DNA of 64,000 nucleotides from Paratinospora sagittata (GCA_035771175.1 CM069608.1:11008019-11072018), one strand, 5' to 3'. Shown: positions 34,229 through 48,200, numbered from the stretch's first letter. Translations and numbers: made by a program. The notes: generated from the sequence alone by a model not told the origin.

Positions 34229-35148
34229 TTTTGTCTTCCAAAACCCTTTGAAGATGACCAAGAACACAATTCCGTAACTAACTTCAAAACACCCAATATT
34301 CATAAACATTCATGTTCTTCTAGCATTAAATCATCTAATAAGGTTAAATCTCCAAAGAAAAGCATGAAAAACAACACATATCGCAATATTAATTCATAAC
34401 CTCTTTGGTTTCTTGGAGAACAAGTTAACTTCCAAAAACCCCCAAAATATGCTTTGATCCTCCTATTTTTGCTCAAAACTATGTTTAAAAAATCAATAAA
34501 CCTTTAAAACCACCATTAAAAGCCCAAGGAACCCATTTAGATTAAAAAACTCAACATGAGCAAAGTGACTTGTTAAAAAAGAAAACCTAAAACTCAAAGA
34601 GAAATCACCAACAAAAGTTAGAAATTATCCCTTCAATCTCCTAGATTTGGTGTTTGTAAGCCCTTAATCACCATTTGGAACCACTTTGGATCACCCACAA
34701 GAACCCCCAAGTCGTCCCTCAAACCCTCTCTCTTTTAGCAAAAATTGCAAAGTTCAAAAATAGAGAAAATCAGGGGGTATTTATAGAAAAAAAATACCAT
34801 GGAACGCATTCCTTTACTGTTGAAACACGTTCCAAAACTCCAGAAACCAAGCCAAGGCAAAAATGTGGAACTTTACCTGAAGGAGTGCATTCCACACTAC
34901 TTAAACACATTTTTTTCAGGGAAGGAACGCACTCTACTGGTTCTTCGTCTGGTTTCTTCCAGTTTCGTTTGTTTTCGTCATTTTCAGATCTCGGTACTTC
35001 ATAGATTGTGTTTGGCACTAAAATTTGGTATTCTAAGGTTCTAAACACCTCATTTTAAGATTCATTTAAGTCATCAAATCCATGTTTTCTCCAAGGAATT
35101 AGAGTTTTAAGGGTCATTTCTACTAAGGTATATGATAGGGGTGTCACA

Positions 35149-37900
35149 ACCTACCCAACTTAAGGAAATTTCGTCCTCGAAATTAAAATAAAGTTAAGGA
35201 CTTACTCAGCTTAAACAGGTTGGAGGAAATTGTCTTTCATATAATCCTCTCACTCTATCACACCTTGCCCGGACGCGCCCAAACTGGCGGGACACTCACG
35301 GATGGAGCGCAGATGCATTATAACAATAACCGAGTGCGCGGAAACACGATTCAGTACAAGTCTAATTTCATTAATTTTAGAATATATTTGTACATGAAAT
35401 AGTTAAGGGAACATCCTCCCAAAATCCTCAAATGAATAATACAAAGGGTATAAAAATGTGGGCCCAAAAACCTGCACCCAGTCCACCCTAATCTCCTGTG
35501 AAAAATTGGATAACAACGGGGTGAGCTACACGCTTAGTGGGTAAAATAGTTCGTGAATATAACAATTAATAAAGCAAACTTCATAATCAAATATCATAAA
35601 TACACATCAGAGCATCATAATCAATCCAACGTGTATGTATGCATGACACCGTCTCGTATTGGTTTCATGATTGTACGTCGTCTGAGTTCACGTACAGATG
35701 TCCCTCCCCAAGAGTAGTCGGGTTCTCATTGTAAGTCCCTCTCCAAAGATATATAATGAATAGTGGGCATTGCTTCTAACTATTCTATGAATCATAAACC
35801 ACATACGTCCCTAGGTGGTGCTTATGTATGATGTCAATGCATGAACTGGTCCGGTCTTTATTTAACATTAGACAGGATTTGGCAACGTCTGGTGATCCTT
35901 ATCAAGGTCGGTATCACCACGTGCAAGGTTAGGACATTCAATATTACTTGTATAAGCTGATAGCTTTCAAATAAGACCAACCAGATCAGTCTCTAGTTGA
36001 GAGGTGAGACACGAGGTCTACTTAAATACCAATCGTCTAGAGCAACACACTGCCTCCCGTTCACTATTTAAAGTTACTGAGGACAAGACCGAGTTTGGTT
36101 GAGCTAGATTGACCGCTAATACGGCATAGCAACAATTTAATACATGAACTCCAAATATACAGGCATAAGTATGACAAGTATAAACATTATACGCAATAAT
36201 GCAATGTAAATGAATAATAGACATAATAATAAATGAATGTAAACTTTAATAAAAGTTATAAGACACGCAAACCTATATTTCGTTCCACACTTTCAGATAA
36301 AAATTTCTTCGAGAACTGGCGCCTTCCCCCGAGCAGAACCGCGTTGCACCACATAGAGAGTTTCGGAAAGAGAGTTTCAAAAGAGGACAAAAACTCAAAA
36401 TGAGTGAGAGAGAGAAGAAAAATCATAAGGAGAAGTGATTTTGGTGTGTGAAATGAGGAGGGGGAGGGGTTCCTTAAATAGGAAAAAAGGGTGCCCGAAA
36501 GTTCGGGCACGCGCCTGAAGGTTCATGCCTTGCCTGAAGTTCAATTTTTTTTGTGTGCAAACTTAGGGTATTACACGCTCCCATGTAATCTTTACACTCT
36601 CATGCAATTTGTTCATCTTCCTTTGCCATCCATTTTACCTTGAGAAGCAGTATCTCTTTGTTCCAGAGTTGTTGGACTTTTCGATCAAGGATTTCCATCG
36701 ACTTTTCCTCATATGTAGCCGCATCATCAATCTCCAAACCACTCTAGTCAATAATATGACTCTGATCTGGATAATACTTCCTAAGCTTCAATACATGAAA
36801 CACATCATGCACTCTGACCAATTGTGGTGCAAGGTGAGCCGATAAGCTAATGTGCCGACTCTCTCTAGAATCTTAAACAACCCAACATAGCAGGGAACTT
36901 GCCCTTCACTCCGAACCATATGTGACCCTTGAGTGGTGAGACCCTCAAGTACACTCGGTCTCCCATCGCAAATTCTAGTTCTCTACGTCACCAATCAACT
37001 TAACTTTTCTATCTATCTTGAGCTACCTCATCCTGTGCCTGATCTGCTTTATCCGTTCTATGTGATCTCGTACAACATCCGACCCCAAAATCAATGTCTC
37101 ACCGACCTCCGCCCAACAAGTTGGCAATCTACAAGGTCTACCGTACAGTGCCTCGAATGGAGCCATACCAATGCTACTCTGAAAAATTGTTGTTGTAAGC
37201 GAACTCATACAACATAATATATGTCTCCCACTAACCCCCAAAATCCAGTACGCAATCTTTGGGCATGTCCTCCAAAACCTAAATTAATCTCTCTGTCTGG
37301 TCATTGGTTTGAGGATGAAATGAGGTACTCACGTGATGCTGGGTGTCTAATGTTGTCTATAGATTCTACCTGAACTTGGATGTAAACCTAAGATCTCGAT
37401 CCTGACACTATAGACACAGGCACACCGTGCAACCTCACAACCTCATTGATGTAAATCTTGCTCAACTTTTCCAATGGGTCTTTCGTGGAGATAGGCAAGA
37501 AATGGGCGAACTTGGTCAATCGGTCAACATATAACATCATGTCTCCTCTGCGATCTGGGTAGTCCTACTACGAAATCCATGGCAATGTGTCCTCACTTCC
37601 ATTGAAGAATAGACAGTGGCTGCAATAATCCTCAAGGTCTCTGGTGCTCAACCTTGACTTGCTGACACATTTTACATCTCCGGACAAAGTTTGCAATGTG
37701 CTTCTTTATTCTCGGCCACCAAAACAGTCTTTTCACATCATAGTAAATCTTGGTAGCCCCCGGGTGTATGATGTATCTGGTCCTGTGAGCCACTTGGAGT
37801 AACTTTTTTCTCAATGCTCAATCCATGGGCACCCAAAGTCTGTCTCAATATTTGATTGCACCATCTGGAGACATCCTTCAATTCTTTTCATCAAAGATAA
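35149..37900 (-). pseudogene. degenerate gypsy pol (integrase and C-terminal region), minus strand
   Basis: Read on the minus strand from 37870: an integrase zinc-binding segment (RYIIHPGATKIYYDVKRLFW, then CKMCQQVK, 37814-37632); remnants of the core, with a DGQ-like region lost in frameshifts; the phrase MAPFEALYGRPCRLPTCW (about 37170); and a chromodomain-side tail to 36581. The internal end and purine tract are at 35149-35255. A solo LTR (35256-36575) interrupts it. There are many stops and shifts. RT, protease and gag are missing beyond about 37900. It belongs with the LTR at 22061-35148. Confidence 0.75.
35256..36575 (-). mobile_element. solo LTR of a Ty3/gypsy (Tekay-like) element
   Basis: It runs from TATCACACC (TG decayed to TA) to GGGTATTACA. 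Flanks are cactc (35251-35255) and cgctc (36576-36580), a 5-base duplication with one C-to-T type change. It is the same family as 3449-4875. Confidence 0.88.
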
Positions 37901-37979
37901 AAAAACCTTCCACCCTTCATTTGTGCATTCTTGTCTATCATTTTGGCTGAATAATCAAGGAAGATACGTAATTTCTATT

Positions 37980-38325
37980 GTAAGTATTTTCTTGAGGAGT
38001 GTTGGTAAGAACATCCTCCTATCTATTTCATTATTGTATTTGAATTTGCTGGTTAATCAATCGTGGAAGTTCTTCTAACCGAAGAATAATATTTGTGAAA
38101 GTTTGATCCTCACCTGTGAGAAGGATCGTTTTAGTGGATTTTCTAAAAAAATTGATCTGGGAGATCAAGTCGTGAATGTAGGTTTGAGAGCCGAACCATG
38201 TTAAATCTTGTATGCTCTTTAATTTGTTTCTCTTCCAATTTTACTTGCGTACTTGTTTTTAAATTTAAAGAAAAGGTATTTTAAAAACCTGTTAGTCCAA
38301 TTCACGTCCTCCTTTTTTAACTTAA
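37980..38325 (+). mobile_element. 3' fragment of a Ty1/copia LTR
   Basis: It matches the U5 side of the copia LTR at 6570-6800: 'ggatc...ttagtggatttt', 'ggagatcaagtcgtgaatgt', 'gccgaaccatgttaaatc' and 'tagtccaattcac'. The final LTR bases are decayed, and no primer site follows. Confidence 0.65.
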
Positions 38326-38329
38326 ACTT

Positions 38330-39040
38330 TCTTACCACCCTTACCTAGTAGCCTTGTTCATACCATATAGTGGTCACCCACATATATTAGAAAATTATTA
38401 GCCAAAACAAAATGCCGTTGCACACTTAAAATTTACTTGAGTTTTATTAAAACCAATTCAAGTTATTGCTAATTTTTTCATAACGCGTATTTATAGTAAA
38501 TTTAAATAAATAAATAAATAAATAAATAGGGAGATTTAAACAAAAAAAAAAGTAGAAAGAAGTGCTTAAAAATATGAAAACAGAATTGTTTTGACTGAAA
38601 AATTTGCTTCAACCTGAAACGTCCGTAAAACCTTGAGTTGATGATGAAATCATTTCCAAGGATCAGACTTCCGAAACATGGCATTGAAAACTCCCGAAAA
38701 TCCGGGATTTTTCTTTTTCTCCGAACACGATCCATTTTTTTTGTTCTATTTTTGGAAATTAGTAACGCCCGTGTGCGGTGCGTGCCGTGACCAAAATAAA
38801 AACAAAAATAAAAAATAACTATTTTTTATTTTTTGACAGAAATAAATAATTTGAACTTGTCCGCCCCAAAGTAAATGCGAAGTCGAGATTCGTTTTGGTG
38901 AGCTCGAGGAAACATTGTACGAGCTTTGTCGTCAGCCCGATGTCGACCGACATCCGAAATGAAGGATTTTCATTTTGTTTTTTGTTTCACGGTTTCACTG
39001 TAACAACGCTCACGAAGGGGCCTTTTTTTGTTATCATATA
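38330..39040. other. upstream region of the MINDY gene
   Basis: No coding sequence is seen. It contains an (AAAT)n microsatellite at 38503-38529 and a short GC-rich stretch (cgcccgtgtgcggtgcgtgccg, about 38766-38787). It may hold promoter elements, but none can be named with confidence. Confidence 0.5.
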
Positions 39041-39042
39041 TC

Positions 39043-39058
39043 ATATATATATATAAAA
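39043..39058 (+). promoter_or_regulatory. TATA-like element of the MINDY gene
   Basis: atatatatatataaaa lies about 190 bases before the start codon. Pyrimidine-rich runs follow at 39107-39132 and 39181-39220, a common feature of plant 5' leaders. The transcription start cannot be placed exactly. Confidence 0.45.
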
Positions 39059-39249
39059 TGTAATTTTCGTTGCTTTGGTAAACTTCGTCCGCTTCATTCC
39101 ACCAGATTCTCTCTCTTCTCTTCTTCTTTTTTGTTACTCGATTTTGTTCCAATTGCTTAGCGAACGAAAACCAGAGCAATTTTTCCTCTTTCTTTCTCTC
39201 TCTCTCTGTCTGTCTCTTTTCTCGTTCTTGGTATTGAAAAAGGTCGGCC

Positions 39250-42200
39250 ATGGCTACAACGGAGGAGCAGCAGCAGCAGCAGCTACGGAAGGAAGAGAAG
39301 GCGGAAGAAGAAGAGCGTTTGTATAAGACGAAGGTCGTGCAGTTCTTGGGACGCAAGACTGCGATCATTCTCCAGAACGACAATGGGCCTTGTCCTCTCC
39401 TAGCAATCTGTAATTTCCTACTGGTCTTTTTGTTTTTTTTTTTTTTTTTTTGTTTTTGGCTCTTTTGAATTCACTTTTTTTAGGGTTTCAATTGGTCTTT
39501 TCTTGTGTTTTCATTTCGATTTTTATTGTTTTTACAGGTAATGTTCTTCTGTTGAAGAATAATTTGAACCTGAGTCTGGATGCGTCGGAGGTTTCGCTTC
39601 AGAAATTGCTGTCGCTCGTGGCGGAAAGGTTGATTGATTCGAATAGTAATACGGAGGTTGGATTTTGGAGCTTTTTAGTTTTTTTGGTTTTTTGATTACT
39701 TTGTTTGAGTTGTTATTGTTGATTTCTCGTTTGACTTGTTGTTTTGAATGTAGAACGTTGATGCTGGTTATCTTGAGAATCAGCAGCAGAATATTGCTGA
39801 TGCGATTGATTTGCTTCCTCGTCTCGCTACAGGGATTGATGTCAACATTAAATTTCGAAGGTTCTGTTTTTACCCCAAAAAAAAAAAAAAATTTGCGGTG
39901 TATCTTTCTGATTTTAGCTTTAACTGAACTATTAAATGGCTGGTGTATGCAGAATTGACGATTTTGAATTTACTCGAGAGTGTGCGATATTCGATCTACT
40001 TGACATTCCACTATATCATGGTTGGATAGTTGATCCTCAGGTATGCCTTTTAAGGGGCCCTAACCTTTATTTTGGGCTAAGAAAAGTTGTTTCTGAATCA
40101 TTTGGTAAATATCCTTGGTCTTGAACGCAAATTCAATTTTTTAACATGTTACATAGAATAGGTGTATGTATCTTATCCACATTCTTTTGGTCTGAACTTG
40201 GCTATAGAGTTGAGCTTATCAAAAAGTCAATTTATATAATTCAATCTTGCTTGGAGGGTGTTGGATGTTGTAATCTTTGACTAGGATACGACAAACATGT
40301 AATTTATAGTCCAATCAATAGACCATAGTTGTTGAATCCTATAACTTTTTAATATTGAATCCTATTATTAAAACCAAATCCCATAAAAATACTGATTTAA
40401 AATTTATCTAAGTTAGCATGAGCATTTCTAAATCCCCTTCATTAGTAGTGATGAAATTGAATCATACAACTCCATAATTTGATGGGAGCTTTTTATTGTG
40501 GAGTGTAATAGCCTCTAACACTCCCTTAACTCAACTCAACAAAGATTTTTTTTCCAACTACATGGGGTCGACTACATGAATTACTTCCTTCACTCCGCTC
40601 TATTGAGGATTAAGTTGATATTTATATTACAAGTAGTTATATTTTTTTTAATTATCTATGCATGTTATTTTAGGGTTCTTTTGCCTTGGCCATTACTGTG
40701 GATTGTTAATATGTTATTTTTCCTAATTGAGACATTCAATGATCTTTTTTATGTGTCTAAACCACCTTAATCGGATTTTTCTCATTTTATTTGCAATTAA
40801 GGCTCCTCCTACCATTTCTTGAATGAGTTGGTTTTGAGTTTTATTTTTTAATGTGTTATCACATATTCATCTTAGCATCCATATTTGCATGGCACTTAGT
40901 TTGTTAACATGAAGGGGAGTCTTGGCGCAAAGGTAAGAATTGTCGTTGCGTGAGCAGGTGGTCACGGGTACGAGTCATGGATAATGGGTGGTCCATAAGA
41001 TTTTGGGAGGATAAGTGATGGCGAAGCCTTACTTCTTTTTCCGCGCTCGTTAACTTTCAAATCAATTAACCAAACCAACCTATTGTCTCACCTCAAGCCC
41101 TTCTATTGACCCTCATCCCTCTTGGGACCTTCACTTTCCAAGCAATCTTTACTTAAGGGAATTAGACGAAATAGGTCCGCTTCTAGCATAACTTGAAAGT
41201 TTTAGACTTTTCTCATCCTTGTCAATAAGACCCATGTGGAAATAGGATCCTTTAGGGGTTTACTCTTTTGATTCCTTTTTTAACTTTCTCATAGACAAAC
41301 TCAACAATGTTTCAATTCTTTGGCTGGTTTTATTTGGAAGCCCTTGTTTCCCCTAAAGTTAAGGTTTTTGGCTGGTTGTTGTCTCATAAGAGGATAAATA
41401 CCTTGGATGTGGTACAAAAGGAGAATCTAAAGGTGTGTATTTGCTGCACATTGTGTTTGCGGGGGCCAAGAAACCTTTAAACACATTTTCCTTCAATATC
41501 AATTTTCTGTTAGAATTTAGGAGGCATATTGGTATGCACAAATCACAAATGGGAAATTCAAGAAGCCTAACTCCTATGAAGATCTTTTTAGTCTTTCTTC
41601 TCTTGGTGGAATCTTTGGTAGATCTAAGGAAATTTTTAGTATTGCTCCTTCTGCAGCTTTGTGGTCCATTTGGTTGGGATTCTTGGGAAGGAATCACAAA
41701 GTTCTTGAAGAGAGAATGTGTGACCCTTTCCAAGTTTTGTAATTGTCTAAACTCAATCCTTCGAGTTGGATAGTGGTTTGTGTTCTTGCAAATGGCTATA
41801 ACCTCTCTGATTGAACCCATGGTTGGGTGAATATGTTTACTTCTTGTTTTCTTTTTGAATAGGAGAACGTTTTGTCCTCTTATTCTTCCCCTTTTGTGTC
41901 TCTTTCTTTATAAATATATTGTTATCTCTTATAAAACAAATAATTCTATCTAAGTTTTGTGAAGATTTGCTATGGATATTGCTTTTCTATTTAAGCCGAA
42001 TTTTTTTTTTTCTTTCTTACTTCTAATTGAAAATCTCTTGTTGCGAGCCACCAAATTACAAAACCTCAAGGCTTGAAAATGTTATGTTGTGCCCTTAATC
42101 CTATGTTGAAGATGCCTAAAGAAAAAAGAAGTGCTTTTTTACAATAACTGGACACTTTTCTGCACACTTTATGAGGAAATTAATGCGGTGTGGATTTTGG

Positions 42201-45200
42201 GGGGCCATTTCGACGTGCTTTTGGTTCTAGGGTTTAGCTATAAATAGCTATCCTAGTGCTTCCTTTCTTTGGCATCTCCTCACGCTTGGGTGATTTTCTC
42301 AAGTTGTTGCGGAAAGGTCAGGAGAGTTTTTTTTTTTGCTGCCGGAACCACGACCATCTACTATATGGGTCTTGTCTGTCCTTGGTCAATAGTGGTGGTC
42401 GTGGGTCGGTGGTAGATGAACCAACTCTCTCCCATCTCGAATTTTCGTTCAATCACCGACTTTTTTGGTTCTTCTGTTGAGTTTGTTTTTCAGTTTGTTT
42501 TTCAGTTGGGAGAATCTTATTTTTTAACTCTTTTAGTTCTCCTGACCGTTTTTGCTTTTGCTAGCTATGGAAGAATTGGAAGGGAGTAGATAAATGAGCT
42601 TTTTTCCCGTTCGAGTTTGCGTGTGTTGTCTTTTAGGCTCTCCTGCGTGGAGGCCTCAGGGTTGGGAGGATCTTGTTTTTCTATCACTTTGATCAACACT
42701 CTAGTTATGTGGCAACCATAAACCGAAGCATGCACAACACGTCAGTGTCAATAAAGGCTCAATTGGCGAGGAAAGCATCGATGTACAGAGGCAACTAGGC
42801 TATACAAGAGGTTGGTAGAGAAGTGCAATCAACAACAATGAGTTGAGCTCATACCCCTAACATTACTTAGAAATGGGAAGTAATGTAAGGAAAACGTCTA
42901 AAATACAATCATCATCACATCGCAATTGACATATAATTAACCATCATGATCCCATAAATGTCGCCAACATGGAGTTGGTGCAGTTGGTAAAGAGGTGGCT
43001 TTGAAACCTAAAGGTTCTAGATTCAACTCTTGCCACTGCCTCACCTTGAGGGGTGAGAGGATTAATGGGTTAGGAACTGGCCTGATACCTCCTCAAGTAT
43101 GCGGTTTGGTGATGGAGTTGGTTATACAACCAACTACTAACATTGTATCTTTTCAAAAAAAAAAGAAAAAGAATTGATCCCATACATGCCAAGTTGCACC
43201 ATCATTAATGCAAAAGGGAGTGGATGAAATGAGATCAACCCTCATTGATCAGAAGTACCTTAACTAAGTGAGACTTGCTAACTATCAATATAAAAGTCCC
43301 AAATGGTGTAGTAAAGGAGTGAGGTGAAACCACATTTACTTCAACGAGACCTTATTTCAAGCGCTTGGTACTCCTACTCACCCTTCCTTTACCTCCTTCA
43401 TTTGTCTCTCTCACCCCTTTATTTTAAACTTAAGCAACAGAGGCTTTTTGGTTGGCATCACATTGGTGTCCAGTTGAACCCTAGGTGCTCTCTCTCTTTT
43501 ACTTGCAGGACCCATCTCGAGCAAATCGAGGCGTTCATAGCTGGGATTTGGTTATAGCTCCTCGCACTTTGCCTCTCCGCATAGTCTCGCCTGAGCAAGA
43601 ATCTATGCTCCAACTGGCCTCTCCAAAATTAGTTAAAACAAGGAGATTATCACTGGCCTTATATCCTTGTGTAATATTGTATTCAAGTTCATTTCCAAGA
43701 TCCTATCAAATAGACTAGCTCGGGTTATTCAAAAACTTGTAAATGGCTCTCAATCAACATATATTGAAGGGAGGTTCATCTAGGATAATATTCTCATTGC
43801 GCATGAGTTGGTGAGAGGCTGGTCTATATGCTCATGCATGGTAGTAACTTTGACTAAAATGGATATTTAAAAGCCTATGATTTAGTAGGGTGGCACAATG
43901 CTATCACAATTCTAGAAAATATGAGATTCCCTCTAAAATTTGTGAGTTGGATCAAGGATTGTATAATGACTACTACCTTTTCAGTCTCAGTAAATGGTAT
44001 GTCAAATGGTTTTTTCAAAGGAAAAAGGGGCCTAAGGTAGGGAGACCCAATTTCTCCCTTGCTGTTCACTTTAGTCATGGAGGTGTTTTCTACTATGATG
44101 GGGTTAGTTGTGAATGTTGGGAGAATAGATGTCAGTAAAAAGATTGACACTTCTCATCTTCTTTTGCTGATTATATGGTAATGTTCATTGATCAAACTGA
44201 TTCTAGTCGAAAAAGCTTGTTGGAGATTTTTTTCACATATTACAGGGCTTTATATTAATAAGAACAAGTCAAGTATTATCTTCAGTGGTGGAAACCAAAA
44301 CTAGGAGTTGTGTGCTAATTGAATTGGATTGGAAAAGAGTGCTTTGCCTATAAAATACCTCGGACTCGGAGTTCCCTTGTTTCTTGGAAGGTTGTCCTTC
44401 GGTGACTGCTTCCTATATTTGATAAAATCAGAACTACTTTGAAGGGTTGGAAAGTAGATTCAAAGTTCTTAGGCTGGTAAGAATATTTTAATAAAGCATG
44501 TATTACAATCTTATCATGTTTATTGGTCCATTTGTCTTGGATTACCTTGCAAAGTAATCAAATTTATTGAGAGAATGATGGTCAATTTCTTCAATCACGA
44601 AAGAGCTACAGTTGCTGTCAGTTAGAAGCAAATTTGTCAACCTATGTATGAAGGTGGACTGGGTGAAAGGAAACTAAAGGACATGAATAATGTTGTAGCG
44701 ATTAAAATGATTTGGTGGCCAATCTTGAAGCTGAAGCTTTAGCTGTTTTAGACTATGTTACCCGACCCTTTACTTTAGCTCGACGTACCCGTGTCCGACA
44801 CTTCACAATAAGACATGGGTATGGGATATGTGTTTGACACTTAAGATTTTAGAATATTACTACGTAGATTCTCTAATAGAAAGAAAAGAAAGCATGAAAG
44901 AAAATAATGACTAATAGGTGAAATTCACTTAAGTGGGAGAACACAACGGACAATGAGTGAAAAGAAGAAAAAAAAGGAAAAAACAACATATAATATAGTC
45001 GAGTCCCTGTATCCTAAAATTTGAAAATGAACAAGTCGGACCTCTAGATATGTACCCGTATCCGACACCCAAACATGAGTCCAGGTAACATAGGTTTCAG
45101 AGGCATTCTACTTGCAAGAAGTTTGGCTGTTTCTAAATTGTTAATCTAGAGTGATTCAATGGTTCTTGCTATCTTAAAGTCTTTCAATCCCCACCTTGGC

Positions 45201-48200
45201 AAATTTGTTTCAGATTGAAGAAAATCTCAAGTTGTTCTTCGCATGGAAATATTATCATTGTTGTAGAGAGGCAAATAAGCTTGTTGATGTAGCAACCATT
45301 ATTATGGCACTTGAAGAAGTTGCTTTTAGTCCTTCTGAACTTGCTAAGTATCTTGTAGGTTTGTTAGATGAAAATAGCTTTGGAGTGCTAATTCCCAAAC
45401 GTAGCTGATTTTTTTTTATTGTTTTTCCTCCCTCGGTATAGGTTTCATCTTTTTTAATAGCAAATTTAATTTTTTACCTTTCAAAAAAAAAAGCAATTTC
45501 AATTGAAGATAAAATGAGAGAATGTTTTGTTATCCTTGGGGTGTATTGTTGCATCATTTAATCTCTTATATATTATATATAAATGAATCTCTAGTTTCTT
45601 GTCCAAAAAAAGATAAAATGAGAAAAAAACCAATTAACATGGTTTGAATATATAGAATGAAAACTATTAGACACACCAATTAGGAAAAGAAATATATTAT
45701 GTGATAATGATAACAATAGAGGAAGAGGAAGAAGAAAACCTAATATAACGTGGATAGAGATAATCAAGAAAGATATAGCTACTTGTGATATAACTATATA
45801 CCCTTGATAGAGAGAAGTGGAGAAAGTGGATTCATGAAGTTGAGCCCATATAGTTGGGCAAAGGCTTTGTTGAGTTAAGTTGAGAATAGAAAGACAAGCT
45901 GAATCAGAGTTTATGAGATTAACTACGTAATTGTAAATCAAATACTTAGTAAATTGCAAACTGAGAATTCCCTTTCTAGTCTTCCACTAAACAATTAGCA
46001 TAGAGTAAAGTTCTTTGTTCAGTGCAATCAGGGACTGAAGTTGTATACTTACACAAAGTGTAGAAAATCAAAGAATTGAGTTACTATAAGAATTTTACTT
46101 GGTTTGGCCCAACCTTGCTTATGTCCACAACTATATAATTCCCTCTTTAGTATTCGACCAACTCCAATCCACTTAATGGTTCTGGATTAAGCCTTTACAC
46201 TTATCTCTAGGTTGAGGATAAAACTTTTAGAATAATTCTTATGGTCATAATTAATACCTACCACACAAGACCAAGCTCAAAGCAATAGGGATGCCTCATC
46301 TTGTGCAAGTCAAACCTTCACTATCCACAAACCTTAAAGGATGCCTCATCTCTTATACAAGCGATGCAAAGATGTTTATAAAGAGATTTGTTCATAGAAA
46401 ATATTTCTGTTACAATAAACTCTTTGTTTGTGCTCAAATATCACCAATCAATAAGTGATGTAGGCTTGCTCTTGGATTAAAGAAGGGTTTCTTGCTTTGG
46501 ATTTGAAAAGAATTTGTTGCTCAAAAGAGCATATGATGACTTCCAAAATGTGTAAAGATGAAATATTTTTTTGTGCAAACTCATCCCTCTTTATTCTAAA
46601 ACAAATGTTGATTTATAATGGAGCAATCGAGTGGTTAAGCTCTATTTCAACGGATAGCTTTTTGAGGTCTAGGTGGAAGGGGTGGACTTCCAATCGACAT
46701 AGAATTGAGAATTTGATTTCTTTTAATTTTAAATGCTATATTCCTTCAAAAGATATTTTAAAGGCTCTTGAAACCAGTTGAAATATTTTGAGAAAAAGTA
46801 TTGAATAGGAGTTAAAATATTTCTCCAATAAAATCTCAAAGTTTTGAACAAGAGAACTTTGAAATTCATTTTTCAAGGGAAATTATTTTGGGAAAAAAAA
46901 ATGCATTTTAGCTCATGTGTGGAAAGCGGTTGATTCATCCCCTTAAATGCTTGACTTCATATTCTCTTTGGCAATTCTTGAAATTCCATCTCTTGAGTTC
47001 CTTGATCTCGATACTTTCTTGATTCTTCACTTTGGCTTGGGGATCTTCCTTGGCTTTTGACTTGATTGATATTTTGTTTTGCCCTTAATTTGTCATGGAC
47101 TTGATGCTCCAAATGTTATTTTCGTTGTTTTTGGAATACGACTCAAAAGAGATAATTCATTTATTCCAAAAATGATGTATTGTTGTCATCAAAATCCATT
47201 GGGATGTATGATCATCAAAAAGTGATGTATCACAACCTTTAACAATCTCTCCTTTTTGACGATGATAACACGTTGTGACATTGGCTTTGGACATACAAAG
47301 CATGTAAATAAATGAACCATAGAGTAAGGACTGGATTTATTTCCATTCCTCTCCCCTGTTGGAATCATAAAACAGAATATGAGAATAAAAGTACTAAGAA
47401 CAGTGATTACGACCAAGTGATATGTTGAATATCTATTTCCCGTTGGACTAACAAATGCCCCCTTTGGGAGTATAAAAGTGCGAAGTATTAGGATGAGATA
47501 AGCCAAGATGCTAATATCATAAGAGCTCATACACAAAAATGATCCAAAAATTAGTAACATATGCTCCCTTCCTTCTAAAAGATGTTGCCGTTGAAAGCAT
47601 GAAGAGAAGAGCCACATGAGCATATAAATTCAAAAAAAAAATATGTGGAAAGTGAGTAAGAAATGTTAAATTTTCATATTTTCTCCCCACAAAAACGTCT
47701 AGTTCCCTCTCTCTCTTTGAAATCAATGCAAGGGATTCCCAACGTGAATTGTTCTTTATCCTTCAAAAATCATGATATCATTTATTTCTCTTTTCCTTGG
47801 TTATGTAATACACGCATCAAAATTGTTTTTCTCTTAAATGCAATGGATCAAAATCAAGAGGACTTGAGAGCTCACATAGTAAACAGATATGGAGATTTAA
47901 AATTTATAAGAGCATCCTCTTCCCGTTTAAAACAGAATTCTCATAACATGTGGTATAAAGATCAAATGATTGTGAGAATTCATAGGAATGATTCAAATCA
48001 AGAATTATTTCCAAAGTAAATGTAAAGCCAAAAAAGAAATTCAAGTATATATGGTAATTTATGAACGAGCTCAAAAAAAAATTCTCCCTTAAAATCATCA
48101 CAACACTCCTCTCCCCTCCTTTTTCTTAGAAAACCATATGAAACAAGTGCCAAGTGATGGCACTATTTACAACTTATGAGGAAAGAGGGGAAAGATTCAT

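Larger units (their letters stand above)
22061..35148 (-). mobile_element. 3' LTR of an older minus-strand gypsy element, split by the full-length element
   Basis: Two parts, 22061-23228 and 34234-35148, become continuous (about 2.1 kb) when the 11-kb element and one TSD copy are removed. On the minus strand the LTR begins TGTGACACCCC after a purine-rich ccttaagttgggtagg tract (35149-35164) and ends ...TAGGATGTCA at 22061. It has GGAACGCA-type palindromes (34800-34935) just upstream of a TATA box (complement ctataaatacc, about 34775-34785). Confidence 0.7.

Noticed and set aside
39450..39958. Open frames continuing through the first introns
   Set aside because: The MINDY domain reads across GT-AG junctions; the intron translations are T-rich and unconserved.
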